A program made the position numbers and the translations under genes. A stretch of 64,000 nt of DNA from Rhinopomastus cyanomelas (Eukaryota > Chordata > Aves > Bucerotiformes > Rhinopomastidae). The notes under the pieces were generated by a model. That model ran no database searches and was not told where the DNA came from. It saw only the letters and a list, made by a program, of their open reading frames with translations. The stretch spans positions 1,302,001-1,366,000 of the forward strand of contig VXBP01002815.1 in NCBI GenBank assembly GCA_013400115.1, given 5' to 3'. Position 1 is the first letter of the stretch. Each line of letters begins with the position of its first letter. This document shows, in pieces, positions 12,804-24,262 of the stretch.

Positions 12804-13306
12804 ATCACAGAACATTAGGGATTGGAAGGGAACTCGAAAGATCATCCAGTCCAGTCCCCCGGCCACAGCAGGATCCAGTTGCACAGGAACACATCCAGGC
12901 AGGTTTTAAACATCTCCAGAGAAGGAGATTCCACAACCCCCCTGGGCAGCCTGTTCCAGTGCTCTGTCACCCTCACCATGAAGAAGTTCCTTCTCATATT
13001 GATGTAGAACCTCCAGCTGACACCCATTGCCCCTTGTCCTATCATTAGACGACACTGAGCAGAGCCTGGTTCCATCCTCCTTTCGGTATCTATCAACATT
13101 CATGGGGTCACCTCTCAGTCTCCTTTTTTCCAAGCTCAAGAGACCCAGCTCCCTCAGCTTTTACGCATCAGGGAGGTGCTCCACTCCCTTCATCATCCCT
13201 GTGGCTCTGCGCTGGAATCTCTCCGGCAGTTCTGTGTCCTTCTGGATCTGAGGAGCCCAGAACTGGACACAATACTCCAGGGCAGAGGGGGAGGAGATCC
13301 TCTCTC
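12804..13306 (-). repeat. CR1, type A, antisense, 0.5 kb
   Basis: It reaches upstream to the CR1 segment read as ACTGGACACAATACTCCAG in this orientation. The ORF2 frame is broken by a missing segment near 13015 and by frame changes. Confidence 0.9.
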
Positions 13307-13353
13307 GATCATGAGGTCTCTTCCAACCTTGATAATACTGTGATACTGTGTGA
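13307..13353 (+). repeat. CR1-like 3' tail, sense, older type
   Basis: ATGAGGTCTCTTCCAACCTT followed by ATACTGTGATACTGTG: the tail of another CR1 subfamily abutting the antisense copy. Confidence 0.65.
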
Positions 13354-13702
13354 TCTTCACATTCCTTTCAAAAGCAGAGACGGCCCAAGCTGGTCAGAGC
13401 AGCCCAGAGAGGGACAAAACAGCCGCGTCATGCAGATAATAATTTGCCATGATGTTGTCTTTGTGCGGTAGCAGACACTGAGGATCGCAGTCCCTCCACA
13501 GTCGTTCCCCGTCAGTAGTGAGTGTTACCCACATCCCTCCGGTTATCGTAGTAACAGCGTTCTCTCCATCTGTTCAGCGTCAGAGCTGACAGTACTTCAG
13601 CAGCATCACTTGGTTTTTCTGCAATCAGATTAAGATAGTTTTGGCAGCCAAGCAAACTTTGGGTGCCAACTGGACACAACTTTCCACGTTTACATTTTCT
13701 AG

Positions 13703-13895
13703 CTTCTCGCATGGCCGGTGGATGCTCCAGAGACTGTGACTGTGGTCACCATTGCTCCGGATTTTCACGGGGTTCATAGCGGCTGCATCACCAACCTGAA
13801 GAAATACACCAGTTACTACACGTCGGTTCTGTGTTTCACCACCCCTGGCGATGGACCGCGAAGCCCTCCCCAGCTCCTGCGCACCCTCGAAGACA
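13703..13895 (+). CDS. SDK1: SDK1 exon, second half of FN3-3
   Basis: This 193-base exon encodes LLAWPVDAPETVTVV to QLLRTLED. LKKYTSYYTSVLCFT is the E-F turn and F strand with the conserved tyrosine, and TPGDGPRSPPQ is the F-G loop region. The acceptor TTTTCTAG ends at 13702 and the donor A|GTGAGT begins at 13896. Phase 0 in, phase 1 out: the final A joins AG of the next exon to make Lys, giving LEDKPGAVGHL across the junction, as expected for SDK1. No sequon is present. The exon starts upstream of the first ATG in this frame, so a start-codon based view would lose its first five residues. Confidence 0.93.
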
Positions 13896-15273
13896 GTGAG
13901 TAGTCAGCACCGGTAGAGAATCGTGACGTTGGTTTCATTTGGCTGGATGCAAACCCCAAACTTTTCAAATCTGAGCATCTAAAGTTTGATCTCAAGCTGG
14001 CAATCAGTTTTCAATCTCTTGCCAAGCTACTTTGCGTCAATGTCCTCAGCCAGTTGTCCACGTGTGTTCTTGTAGCCTGTGGCAAATGAATGAGATTTGA
14101 TCTTTTTTATTTCCTTATGGACTAAACTCAGATGAATTTTCTTAACATGGTTCAGAAAGTGAAACCTTGTAGTCAGCTCCAGCTAACGTGACAACACGTT
14201 GTTTGTGTCTGTGAACCCTTAAGCTCTTAAATCCATGTTGACATTCAGGAGCAAGTGAATGGATCTTGGGAAGTGAGCACGGGGAATTCCTGGGGAGTTA
14301 AATGATTATGTTTGCTTCTGTTATTCAATATATCTGCAACATCTGGATCTGTATCATAGCGCAGTTGTTTGTGGTGGAAGAACCAGGATCATAACAGTAG
14401 AGAAACTTTTACTCTGTAAAACTAGACTCATGATGAAGTAGAATGAACTGGATAGTTTAGCATATAAATTAGTTCCTGCATCAGAAAATGCTTTGGCCTC
14501 TGTGGCCCCTTGGATGTGATTGCTCGAGACATCTTTGGGGATAACAAGTCCAGCGCGTGTCTGATGCAGATAACTAAATTGCAGCGGCCCTCACAGATCC
14601 CTGAAGTTACTGGTGCTTTGCCTTAGTAGGGATCTCTTAGGTTAGTCAACATGCTGTGGAGAGATCGTGACTGTCTTTAACATTCAGAGCCTTGAGGCTC
14701 AAGAAGTGCTAATCTAGTTTGTCTCCAAAGCGCTGTCCCATGGGCTCTGGGATCATGGTCAGTCTTCTTCGTATGCGCCCCACGAGCAGATTGTAGACAC
14801 AAACCTCTGCGCGTTAGATCACAGAGACAGCAGTTTGAACCAGCAGAAGTCTACCTGGATCATTAATATGAACTCAGAGGTGTTTATCCGCAGCCGAAGC
14901 AAAAGGCGTGGAGGAAAGGGAAACGCGCACTAGGCTCCCGTGCTGTCCTAAGGAAACGAAGCTTTCCATAACAATAGTTTGTAGATGGATTTTGACTGTC
15001 TCAGGCCCATTTTTCTCCAACATTCGAACGCTGCAGCTGATTTCAGTGAGTGCAGAAGAGTAAGGAAGCAAAGACACGAGACTCCTAAGATTCCACAGAC
15101 ATTAAACAGCTGGGAAGAGAGAAAACACAGTGAATATTTCTGATGCACGAGAGGCTGCAGAAATGAGGTTCAAGACTTTGCATGAAGTGGGAGAAGGGGC
15201 AGAGCCAAGACATTGAGAGTATTTCATGGAAATATTTGGATAACGTGCCTTTTTAAACACAGGACGGTTCCAC

Positions 15274-15330
15274 CATCACAGAATCACTCTGGTTGGAAAA
15301 GACCCCTGGGATCATCAAGTTCAACCATCA
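15274..15330 (-). repeat. CR1 3' tail, older type, antisense
   Basis: ATCACAGAATCACTCTGG and GGTTGGAAAAGACCCCTGGG mark an old CR1 tail that differs from types A to C. Confidence 0.7.
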
Positions 15331-15485
15331 CGAGACAAGAGTGGGCCAAACTTACACTCTGTAACACATGTAGGACATCTCCTGGTATCTGCAGCTCTAA
15401 GGAGCCTCAACTGTAGAGATGAACAGGACTTCTTATAATTTGATGTTTTAAATCCTTCAGAATTCCTTTCTTCACGACGGTTCAG

Positions 15486-15830
15486 AGTGACAGAACATTA
15501 GGGTTTGGAAGTGACCTCAAAAGTTCATTTAGTCCAATCCCCCTGCCACAGCAGGATCACTTAGACCAAGTTGCACAGGAACAAATCCAGGTGGTCTTTA
15601 AACATCTCCAAAGAAGGAGACTCCACAACCCCTCTGGGAAGCCTGTTCCAGGGCTCTGTCACCCTCACTGTGAAGAAGTTCCTTCTCATATTGATGTGGA
15701 ACCTCCTCTGGTCCAGCTCACACCCATTGCCCCTCATTCTATCATTAGATGACACTGAGCAGAGCCTGGCTCCATCCTCCTGACACCCACCCTTCACATA
15801 TTTATCGACATTAATGAGGTCACCCCTCAA
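15486..15830 (-). repeat. CR1, type A, antisense, intact C-terminal frame
   Basis: The minus strand keeps an uninterrupted 89-codon ORF2 end (15561-15830), including NVDKYVKGGCQEDGARL and RNFFTVRVTEPWNRLPRG. The copy is 5'-truncated. Confidence 0.92.
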
Positions 15831-16144
15831 TGCAGGATAGTTTACTGCATCTTTGTGGAGAACTCATTGAATCTAAGATGCTTCAGGATTTATGTGGTGG
15901 AGAAAAAAAATCCAAAAGGACTGTCACTCACATTCTCGGGTGATCATTTTCTGCCTGCACAGCAAAGTTAGGCAATCCTGTAGGGAAAAAATAGCAAGAA
16001 CAGATCCCTTTGCTGATGAACCGGAGGTCAAACAAAACCTGATGTTCAGTCAGAAGCGTTTTGTCCTGGCTTGGATAACCTGCACAGGTTTTTCATCATG
16101 ACGCTAGAATTGGGCTGCAAGTGCAGGAGCTAATTGGAGTAAAG

Positions 16145-16225
16145 CTTTGCGGGAACGCTGCTCGCACGGCGGCTGATACACGGGCCCGACGAGCGTGTGA
16201 TCGCCGCGCTCTTGCCGGGTGTTCC
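16145..16225. other. Small CpG-dense patch
   Basis: About fifteen CpG dinucleotides occur in some 80 bases, in an intron that is otherwise CpG-poor. There is no repeat signature. It could be a small unmethylated regulatory element; this is a visual call. Confidence 0.35.
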
Positions 16226-17304
16226 TGAGCTCACTCCCAGATCAGCAGTTCTTGCTGCAACGCTTTGACTACTAGATATCACGGAACGGAGCTGGAAAGT
16301 TTCCTCGCTGGGGCTGCAGAATTGCAAATGTGGCTGTAGCCCACCTGCAGAGAGGCTTTGGTTTTGGTGGCTTGTCTTTTTTTGTCGTTGCTGGAGGGGA
16401 AGGAGAAGCTGGACTGAAGCAACGAGGAAACGAGATATGAAATTGCAGATGAGGAGCTGCCAACTGATGTCACTGGAACCGGAGGATGTTCGGGCAGGGC
16501 TCCAATGACGGAAGCGCAATGAATCCAAAGTGAACAACAGCCTCTTTTTCCAGTTCATCGATTGAAGAGGGAACAGCAGTTGGATCAAAAATCAGTCGGG
16601 ATGTCTTCCTTGAAGATCAGAACTGCGAGGGGATGGCATGTTCTTGACAGTCATTCCGTTTTATGCTCTTTCATTGCACACTGGGGAGCTGAAATTTTTA
16701 AGAGCTCTTGAGCTACATCATAAAAATCCTTTAAAAGTTTCACACACTTGTATTCATTTCACAGAAGACAGTGGCACGTTTTTAGAGTTGTTTGGAGAGG
16801 ATCTATCCAAGCGGTGCCTTGGTGACTCTGTCCTTGCTTCGACCTTGTGTAGGCTCTTTCCAGGTGAGAGGGCTGCTGGCGGTCTTGCTGCAGAGCTGAG
16901 GCCAGATGATCTACGCGCAGCAGCACAGGTAAACACCACACGCTGTCGCTGAGGGAGAGCAGCGAGCGCAGTCGCTTCCAGGGTTGCCAGCTTGATTGTT
17001 CTAATTAGATTAGATCAAGACGAGAGGCAGAGAACAAGTTACGTGCAAGTCTCCTGCTGCCGCTCTTTAGTTCTCTGCACAGTTAGGATGATGACTAGAT
17101 AAAATAATTTATGTGGTGATAGCCAGAGTGCTTCTGAACACCTTGTGCTCTCCCCTCTCCCCTGCAGCTCTCACTGATGTTTCCAGCAGGTTTCCCTTGG
17201 CCCCAGCTCAGCGTCTTATTTCTTCAGCCCTAACCTTGCCACCTGAATCACATCAAAAGTTAGTGGGGTTCTCCTGTTAACAGATTTCCTTTTCTGATTG
17301 CCAG

Positions 17305-17403
17305 AGCCAGGAGCAGTGGGGCACCTGAGTTTCACTGAGATTCTGGACACGTCTCTCAAGGTCAGCTGGCAAGAACCTGTGGAGAAAAACGGCATTATTA
17401 CAG
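17305..17403 (+). CDS. SDK1: SDK1 exon, first half of FN3-4 (GC donor)
   Basis: This 99-base exon encodes PGAVGHLSFTEILDTS to EKNGIIT plus split codons at both ends. VSW holds the B-strand tryptophan. The acceptor GATTGCCAG ends at 17304. The donor is not GT: the exon ends ACAG and the intron begins GCAAGG at 17404. No GT near 17403 would keep the frame with the next exon, whereas the GC site gives Gly and reads straight into GYQISWEVY at 22484. The rest of the donor (CAG|GCAAG) is a strong match, as usual for GC-AG introns. Phase 1 in and out. It is the structural twin of the 99-base exon at 51478. Confidence 0.92.
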
Positions 17404-17849
17404 GCAAGGATCAGCCACTGTCTCCTTCGTTTGTTATCAGTGTGTGGGGGGTGGAATGTGTCATTGCAGTGAAAAAATGTTTGTGTGCTAGAGCGTTTAG
17501 GCAGGGCCGGCTACCGCGGGCGCCGCTTTCCTGGTCCCCCTTTTGGGTAATTGAGATGTCAGCGAGGGCGCATTACGGAGGGTCCGGGTCCAATTACTGG
17601 CGGCTGATGATTGTGGCCATGAAAAGGCAGCCTGTACTAGAAACGAGCTCCTGATCTTGTTAAATCTTCTCTGACCTCCACCTGCGCTACCAAATTTCTG
17701 AAACTTGGCAAGACAGTGTTTGGCCTTTGCCCCAAGGGTGGGGGGGTTCCGACACGGAGTCTGCAGCCGTGGGAGCTCGGTTGGCCTGGCTGGGGTCTGC
17801 GATCAAGAGCAAGCCCGCAGTCAGCGGTCTCTTTCAGCTGCGGGCTGCG

Positions 17850-18010
17850 TGACGGCATTTGCATGTCATTACTTAATTTTGTATAAACCATCACGAGGGC
17901 TCAGAACTCCCTTGTTCCTCTCTGATGGCGTTGCCATTGACAAGCTATTTATCTATTTACTGGATGCCAGCGCACACACAACCTCAGCAACTTCATTATT
18001 TTTTCATACA
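17850..18010. promoter_or_regulatory. Candidate enhancer with POU octamer
   Basis: An exact octamer ATTTGCAT (17857-17864) is followed by TTACTTAATTTT and, further on, AT-rich non-repetitive sequence. Octamers bind POU proteins; whether this one works or is conserved cannot be told here. Confidence 0.2.
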
Positions 18011-18242
18011 GGGAGCTATAAATAGCAGAGGAAACAGTCTAGTTCTTATCAACAGAGGCAATATTGTTTTCAGAGGGGAATCTATTACAGCTGCACGGGG
18101 TGGACATTCCATTTAACAAAGGCTTTCAAGGTTCTGAAGGTTCCCAAATTGTAAATTACTGGAGCTAAAAGTCATAGTTGGGAAGGGAGAGGATCATTAC
18201 ACATGGATCAAAAGGTTTTGGGGAGCATCAGCATTGAAATGT

Positions 18243-18269
18243 TGATTGACTGATTGATTGATTGATTTT
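18243..18269. repeat. TGAT microsatellite
   Basis: Imperfect TGAT repeats (one TGAC unit) followed by a T/A run. Confidence 0.9.
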
Positions 18270-18437
18270 AAAAGCTTGTCATATCTTTTGTAAAAATAAA
18301 ATACATTTCAGTTTAAAATGAAATCAGTCAGACCTCCTGATCCCTGAAACATAACATCAGTCTGATCTCCTGAAGCTTTCTAGCTTTCTAATGATTTTGA
18401 TAGGACTTGCTGTCGCCAGCAAGTGTAACCCGTGCCA

Positions 18438-18924
18438 TAGAATCATAGAAGCATCATGGCTGGAAAGGACCTCCAGGGTCATCGAGTTCAACCTTTTCTC
18501 CTGGTGTCTAACTGCTAGACCATATCCCTAAGTGCCGCATCCACCCGTTCCTTAAACACCTCCAGGGATGGTGACACCACCACCTCCCTGGGCAATCCGT
18601 TCCAGTATCTAACCACCCTCTCAGTAAAGAATTTCCTTCTAACATCCAGTCTAAACCTCCCCTGACTCAACTTGAGGCCATTTCCCCTCATCCTATCATC
18701 ACTAATTGGAGAGAAGAGCCCAACACCAGCCTTGCTACAACCTCCTTTAAGGTAGTTGTAGAGGGCAATAAGGTCTCCTCTCAGTCTTCTCTTCTCCAGA
18801 CTAAACAACCCCAGCTCCCTCAGCCTCTCCTCATAGGGCATGTCCTCCAGTCCCTTCACCAGCTTGGTTGCCCTTCTTTGGACTCGTTGTACATGTGTGC
18901 TGAAGCTGTTTAGGGTGTCCCGCA
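18438..18924 (-). repeat. CR1, type B, antisense, with 6-base target duplication
   Basis: A 487-base copy flanked by GTGCCA at 18432-18437 and 18925-18930, a readable target-site duplication. The minus strand keeps an open 138-codon frame with the CR1 ORF2 end: VQRRATKLVKGLEDMPYEER, EKRRLRGDLIALYNYLKGG and FFTERVVRYWNGLPREV. Truncated at the 5' end; not an active element. This is the least damaged of the type B copies here. Confidence 0.93.
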
Positions 18925-21900
18925 GTGCCAATCATCCGGTGCCTTCATGCCATAGGAGCCTTCCTGAAATATGCATCGATTTAAGTGGCTCGAGAACAGA
19001 AACTAATGGCTTCTGAAAGCAGAGCAGTATTGATTCAGCAAAGATGGCCAAAGCCTTCAAGCTTGAGTGCTTAATTTTCAGTACCCAAATCCAAGCCCAT
19101 CTCAGTGAGATGATGTAAGAGTCATCCTTGTTAAGCACAAGTTAGCAGCACTATGCTTAGTCTTGCAGAATTGATTTGCTGGAAACAAGCTGCTGCCTCC
19201 CAGAATGGGTTGAAACCTGGTGGAGCACAATTGATGGGCTGTGTTATATTTGGGGCAAATGGTTTCAGAAAGAATTAACTCAAGAGGCTGTATCGTTCGT
19301 GAAGAGCCACCAGTGTAGAAATACCCAGCAAAGTTTACACGGGAAAAGAAATGTCCTCAGTGATGCAGATTGCATTTGGGATGGAAGAACAGCAGAATTG
19401 TTCATGACCTGAGCACCTCTGAGGCTTAGAGAGGGCTGCTTGGAGACCCGAGTGCTTAGCGAGGCAGTTATTTGTCGTTTCTGCTCATTGATATCTTTAC
19501 TGGACCTCCTTGTTCCCTACACCAGCGCTAGGAGGAGAGGAAAGGACGAGGGTGGCACCGGCAGCCAGCCTGCTCTGGGAAATTGCCCATTACTCTTGCT
19601 GTAAAATTCAGTGTCTTCCTCGTTCTCTCGGTAAACATTGATTTATGAGGACCTGGGTGTAGACGGACAGTTTGTGATTGGGTGTACTGCTCTCTTGTAG
19701 AGAATTTACTCCAGATCAACAGAAAATTATTTCTGAAACTCCTCTGGTCATTAGTTTCCGTTAGGCAGCGTTTTACGGTGAGGATGCAGTGCCAGAGCAC
19801 ACGGGGATGCTCCGTGGCACCTCTCCTGTTTTGAAACGCTGAGCCCAGGCTGGCTGGACCCCCCCCACCACGCACAGCCCTGGCCACGATCACGTCTGTA
19901 AAACAGGGAGCACGTTTTTGCCAGCCACATGTCCTAAAGTTCTGCCCATCTGTCAGTCACTGTGGCTTCAGTGCTACTGGGGGGCGCAGAGGGTGCTGTT
20001 CCTTGTCTGCAGCGCGATGCGTGAGTACCTTCGGCTCCGAGGCTGCTCCCTGTCTCGCTGGTGTTTGCGGGTTTTTTTGGCGACTAGATGTGTATTCGGG
20101 GGGGAAATACGCGACAGTAAACGCTGCCTCTTTGGCTTTTCTTCAGCTTGTTGGGGTATTTTTCCTGAGGAATGTTTTTCAGTAAATAAATACATGGAGA
20201 CTATGCACCTAATGGGCAGGAAAGCTGGGTCTCATCACTGTAGTCACTAGGGAGGAAACGAATGTTTGAAGAATAATGACCGACGCTTGATGCGTCTCCA
20301 AAGCTTATGCAGATGGGAGAGGAGATAACTCAATCAGGTTAGATTGTCTGGTGAATGGAGGGTGAAACTTTCCATTGCTCATGAGCAACAAATAGGTAGA
20401 GCGAGTGCTAGAAGTCTCCTTTTATCTTCTTCTGGTTATTTATTGCTTTGAGCAACCTGTTCCGTGTTGTTTGGAGATTGATTCCTCACGCCAGCCCGTG
20501 CGTGGGGTGCAAAGCAAGCGTGGCAGCGGGGTTGTCCGCAGCTCCCAGGCAGCCAGATGAGCCATGGCATAGCCCTCGCCCAGCCTCTGCTCCATGCGTG
20601 GCTGCGCACGGATGTCGCGCTGGCTGGGGGACACAGTTACTGGGCTTGTGTCCTCTGTTGGGAAGCAGGGAGAGGCACAAATGCGCCTTCCTTGGACTCC
20701 TCATTCTTCCACATTGCCTTGTGATGGTGGTTCTGTTCGCAGCTCCTCCGTGTCTATTCACCGACTGCATCGTCACCCCTCCCTCACCTTTCAGTTCCCT
20801 CTCTATTCAGTCTCTCGTTTTTGTCAGATCTTTTAAGTACTTTTTCGGCTGCGGCTGCCTAAACTCTGACCACTGGTAAATGGTTCTCAAACCTTTCCAA
20901 AGAACATAAAAACAGCAGTGTCTGACACACAGGTAAATCACTAAATTAACTCCTATTCAGATATTTTCTTTTAAAACTGGTTCCAGAGGAGCATCCAGCA
21001 GCTTTCCCCCTTCTGCTACGTAGTGCAGAGTAAGTCTCGAGGTTGTTGTGCAGCTGCTTGAAGTCTCTTCTTTCTTTGTCACTGCCACCTCCCCTGAAAC
21101 ATAATTAGTGCCAATGCGAGTGCTCTGAGCCCATTGTCATGCAAAAACGGGTTAACAGCAGTCTGTCAGTGATAGCATCTAGCAGCAGAGGAAGAATTAA
21201 CAACTCACACCTCTCAGCCTCTCACAGAAATATTTATCTCACCATGTTTTCAGTTAATGAGATAATGTTTCCCTGTTGATCAATACCATAAGGTATTTTG
21301 ATAGGGCAATTCCTGTATGTTAATCAGCTTCTCACTTCTTTTTTTTAAAAAAAGGTAAAAAAACCCCCAACCCTCAAGCCCCCCAACTGGTCTAAATTCC
21401 TCATCTTAGATGATGGGAACAGGAACCCAGTGGGGAGTTTCTCTAGCCAGCTTGCCTTGTGCCTGGTTCACTCAGCGGGGTTTCTTTCTGTTAGTCCTTT
21501 TCACTCACTTCCATTTCACAGGCATTCGAGAGCTATAGGTGGGGTTTTTTTTTTCCTCCCCTGAGTCAAATCACAAAGAAAGCTGCAATCAGGCAAACTT
21601 CTCAGGCGCGCTCTCTGGAGCCTGGCACGACGAGGTTCAAAAGGCTTCCGACGAGAATAAAGTGGGACTGGGCAGGAGGAGGACAGGCAGATTTGGAGGT
21701 AAAATCAGACAGTCGAAAGTTTCAAAAGTTCTTGGAAGGCAAACAGTTATAAAAGTGATGGAGAGGAAAGCCTGGCTATGATAGGAGAATAATACGGAGG
21801 TCAGGGTAAGTGCAGGTCTGGACAATGCATTGGCCACTGTGGTTTTGAAAGAGAGGATAATGATTCACCCTGCTAAAAGATGTGTGTGAGGAACAAGCAG

Positions 21901-22483
21901 TGGGGAGTAGAGGTTTTTCAGTTCCTAGAAGATTCCCACAACGTTCCTACCTGACTCATATTATCAGGTTAGTATTTCTAGATGTCGAGCAGTAATGGTT
22001 AGCTCAATCTGGAAAGGAAGTAGCCCTACTAATCACATACAGATTTTTTAAATAAGATACTCTAGCTGGCTGATATATTCCAGTGTTTCTTCCTATTTGC
22101 TTCGTTGAAGTCACGGAGCCCACCCCTTACAGGAATATCCCAAACTTTTCTACCCATTTCATAGGAAGCACTGTAAAAGAAATGGAGAGAGTGTGGTGAG
22201 ACACTGTGTCCTCTCCCATCTGTACTCTGGTGGGCAGGTGATACCCCACTGGGGTACCTACATCAATGACTTATTGGAAATGTCAATGTTAGAATAATAA
22301 TTGGGTATTTTAGAGTGTTGAGTATCATCAACCTTTTTTTCCTGCTTATAAAAGGTTATCCCATGAGATTGAGAAATGCTTCGTGTCACCAGTCTCCGGG
22401 TTATCGTGCAGCTGTGCTCTAGAAGGGGAAACGAGATCCCAGCGCTGCTGCGGCCGCCTGACCTGTGTGTGACTGTTTTTCAG

Positions 22484-22675
22484 GGTACCAGATCTCCTGG
22501 GAGGTGTATGGCAGGAACGAATCTCGTCTCACTCGCAGCCTACCCAACACAACCCTGGAGTACAAGATCACGGGGCTGTCATCTCTCACCACCTACACTA
22601 TCGAGGTGGCAGCTGTGACCGCAAAAGGGAGTGGGTGGGTCACGTCCTCCACCATCTCTTCTGGCGTGCCCCCAG
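22484..22675 (+). CDS. SDK1: SDK1 exon, second half of FN3-4
   Basis: This 192-base exon encodes YQISWEVYGRNESRLT to STISSGVPP. LSSLTTYTIEVAAVTAKGSG is the E-F turn, F strand and F-G loop. Two sequons (NES and NTT) make this the most glycosylation-rich exon of the window. The acceptor GTTTTTCAG ends at 22483 and the donor CCAG|GTTGGT begins at 22676; its +3 T and +4 G make the donor weaker than its neighbours. Phase 1 in and out: the last G joins AA of the next exon to give Glu (VPPELPGAPSN). Confidence 0.93.
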
Positions 22676-22795
22676 GTTGGTGAAACTGCATCAGGTAAAA
22701 AACAGGCCGATTCTTCACGTTTCTGAGTTACAAACTGCCACCACGAGTGACTTCAGTAATAGTGAAGATGGTTGTATCTAGACAGCGTTGGAATT

Positions 22796-22871
22796 CATAG
22801 ATCACAGAACATTGGGGATTGGAAGGGACCCCAGATGATCATCGAGTCCGATCCCCCCGCCACAGCACGAT
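22796..22871 (-). repeat. CR1 3' end, type A, antisense
   Basis: A 76-base tail fragment, TCATAGATCACAGAAC to CCACAGCACGAT. Confidence 0.85.
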
Positions 22872-23169
22872 TCTCCGGATGTTCTTTACCATAAAATTGA
22901 AATTGAGTATTTAGAATAGATTTTGACAACAGATTCCTGTGGTAACCTGAATCTGAAATTACCAGAACGTTCAGGCAGTTTAATAAAATTACAAACCAAA
23001 TTGTAGGGACGGCAGAAGGATTGAAGCAAGTGGTAAAGTAGGTGCAATGCAGAATCTCTTGACATTAAGAAAGTGACATAAGAATGAAGCTCAATCCATC
23101 CAAAAAGTGTTGCTTTGGGGGGAGAAATCAAATTTGGGTGATGTTAAAAGGGAAAGATCTAGGGTGGGG

Positions 23170-23334
23170 TGTCCCTGCCCATGGCAGGGGAGTAGGAACT
23201 GGATGATCCTGTGGTCCCTTCTAACCCTGACTGACTCTATGACTTGGTCTAGGTGATCGTGCTGTTGCAGGGGGATTGGACTAGATGATCTTTTGAGGTC
23301 CCTTCCAATCCCTAATGATTCTATGATTCTATGA
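23170..23334 (+). repeat. Composite CR1 3' end (two subfamily tails joined)
   Basis: The first part (23170-23242) is the tail of an older type ending CTGACTGACTCTATGA; directly after it begins a type A tail (CTTGGTCTAGGTGATC) that ends in two ATTCTATGA units. The same junction occurs at 44263/44264. Confidence 0.88.
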
Positions 23335-23631
23335 AATAGTTTTTGTCACCTATGAGAGGACACTTGTCTAATAAAACTAAAACCTTGTAAATAAGATTTG
23401 CTGGTTGTGGCCAGAGAAAGATCTGGGAGGAGGTTCTGCATTCCCATACTGCATCGTCTGGGCACCTGTAGATTTAGCTTTTTTGCACTTTATTGAAAAA
23501 ATTCCACCCAGTGTAGAGAAGCAAACTAAAGAGCCAACTCATACCTCAAACAAACCGTGTCAGTTAATTTACAGGTCATAAGAGTGGCATTTTCCAAAGC
23601 ATTAGTGTCCATCACATCAGGAAGATGTGAG

Positions 23632-23813
23632 GATAGTGGTCAAGCACTGGGATGGGCTGCCCAGGGTGGTGGTTCAGTCCCTGTCCCTGGATATGTTTAG
23701 AAGTCACTTGGATGTGGTGTTGAGGGATCTGGTTTAGGGGTGAACTTGTAGAGCAGGGTTGATGGTTGGACTCAATGATCCCAAGGGTCTTTTCCAATCC
23801 GAATGATTCTGTG
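23632..23813 (+). repeat. CR1, type C, sense
   Basis: GGGCTGCCCAGGGTGGTGG to GAATGATTCTGTGG, with the type C words GGTTTAGGGGTGA and GTTGATGGTTGGACTC. Confidence 0.87.
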
Positions 23814-24123
23814 GTCACTCATGGTAGCTCAGTTTTCCCTTTCTCTGTTGTTTTTGAACTTTTCCATGTGTCCTGAAGTAGGTTTGCCTGTATCATTCCC
23901 TAATCATAGGTAATTGTGACAAGCTGTAGACTGAATCAATGCCAGGCTCCCTGTTGTTCGCCAGATAACAGAGTTATCCCACTTGCTCAGGGTTAGTTTA
24001 TTGATCATAAGTTCTCACAAATGTGAAGAATCAAGAAGTACAGTGTCTTTGTGCAGCCTGGAAATGCACGCTAAGAACCTGACCCTTTTTTGCCCCTTGC
24101 ATTTGCACTTAACGCAGCATTCT

Positions 24124-24262
24124 GGATCACAGGATCATTAGGGATTGGAAGGGACCTCGAAAGATCATCCAGCCCAATCCCCCCACCACAGCAGGACCCC
24201 CTAGACCTAGTTGCACAGGAACATGTCCAGGAGGATTTTAACCATCTCCAGAGAACGACTTC
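24124..24262 (-). repeat. CR1 3' end, type A, antisense
   Basis: A 139-base piece covering the tail and the last codons of ORF2. Confidence 0.88.

Larger units (their letters stand above)
9845..13702 (+). other. Intron, 3.9 kb, inside FN3-3
   Basis: It contains CR1 copies at 11245-11571, 12804-13306 and 13307-13353 and an interleaved inverted repeat at 12083-12124. Bases 9845-11244 hold nothing I recognise. Confidence 0.85.
13896..17304 (+). other. Intron, 3.4 kb, FN3-3 to FN3-4
   Basis: It contains two antisense CR1 pieces (15274 and 15486) and a small CpG-dense patch at about 16145-16225. A 152-codon antisense frame at 16130-16588 has no family signature. The rest is unremarkable. Confidence 0.85.
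17404..22483 (+). other. GC-AG intron, 5.1 kb, inside FN3-4
   Basis: This intron begins GCAAGG and ends TTTTTCAG. It carries an octamer-containing AT-rich stretch near 17850-18010, a TGAT microsatellite at 18243 and a 487-base antisense CR1 with a target-site duplication. From 18931 to 22483 I see no gene and no recognisable repeat. Confidence 0.85.

Noticed and set aside
16130..16588. Antisense open frame of 152 codons
   Set aside because: Serine-rich and low in complexity, with no domain and no splice partner. Overlapping frames of similar length exist, as expected in CpG-rich DNA.
20448..20879. 143-codon plus-strand frame
   Set aside because: Cysteine- and proline-rich composition from GC-rich intron; no signal peptide, domain or splice context.
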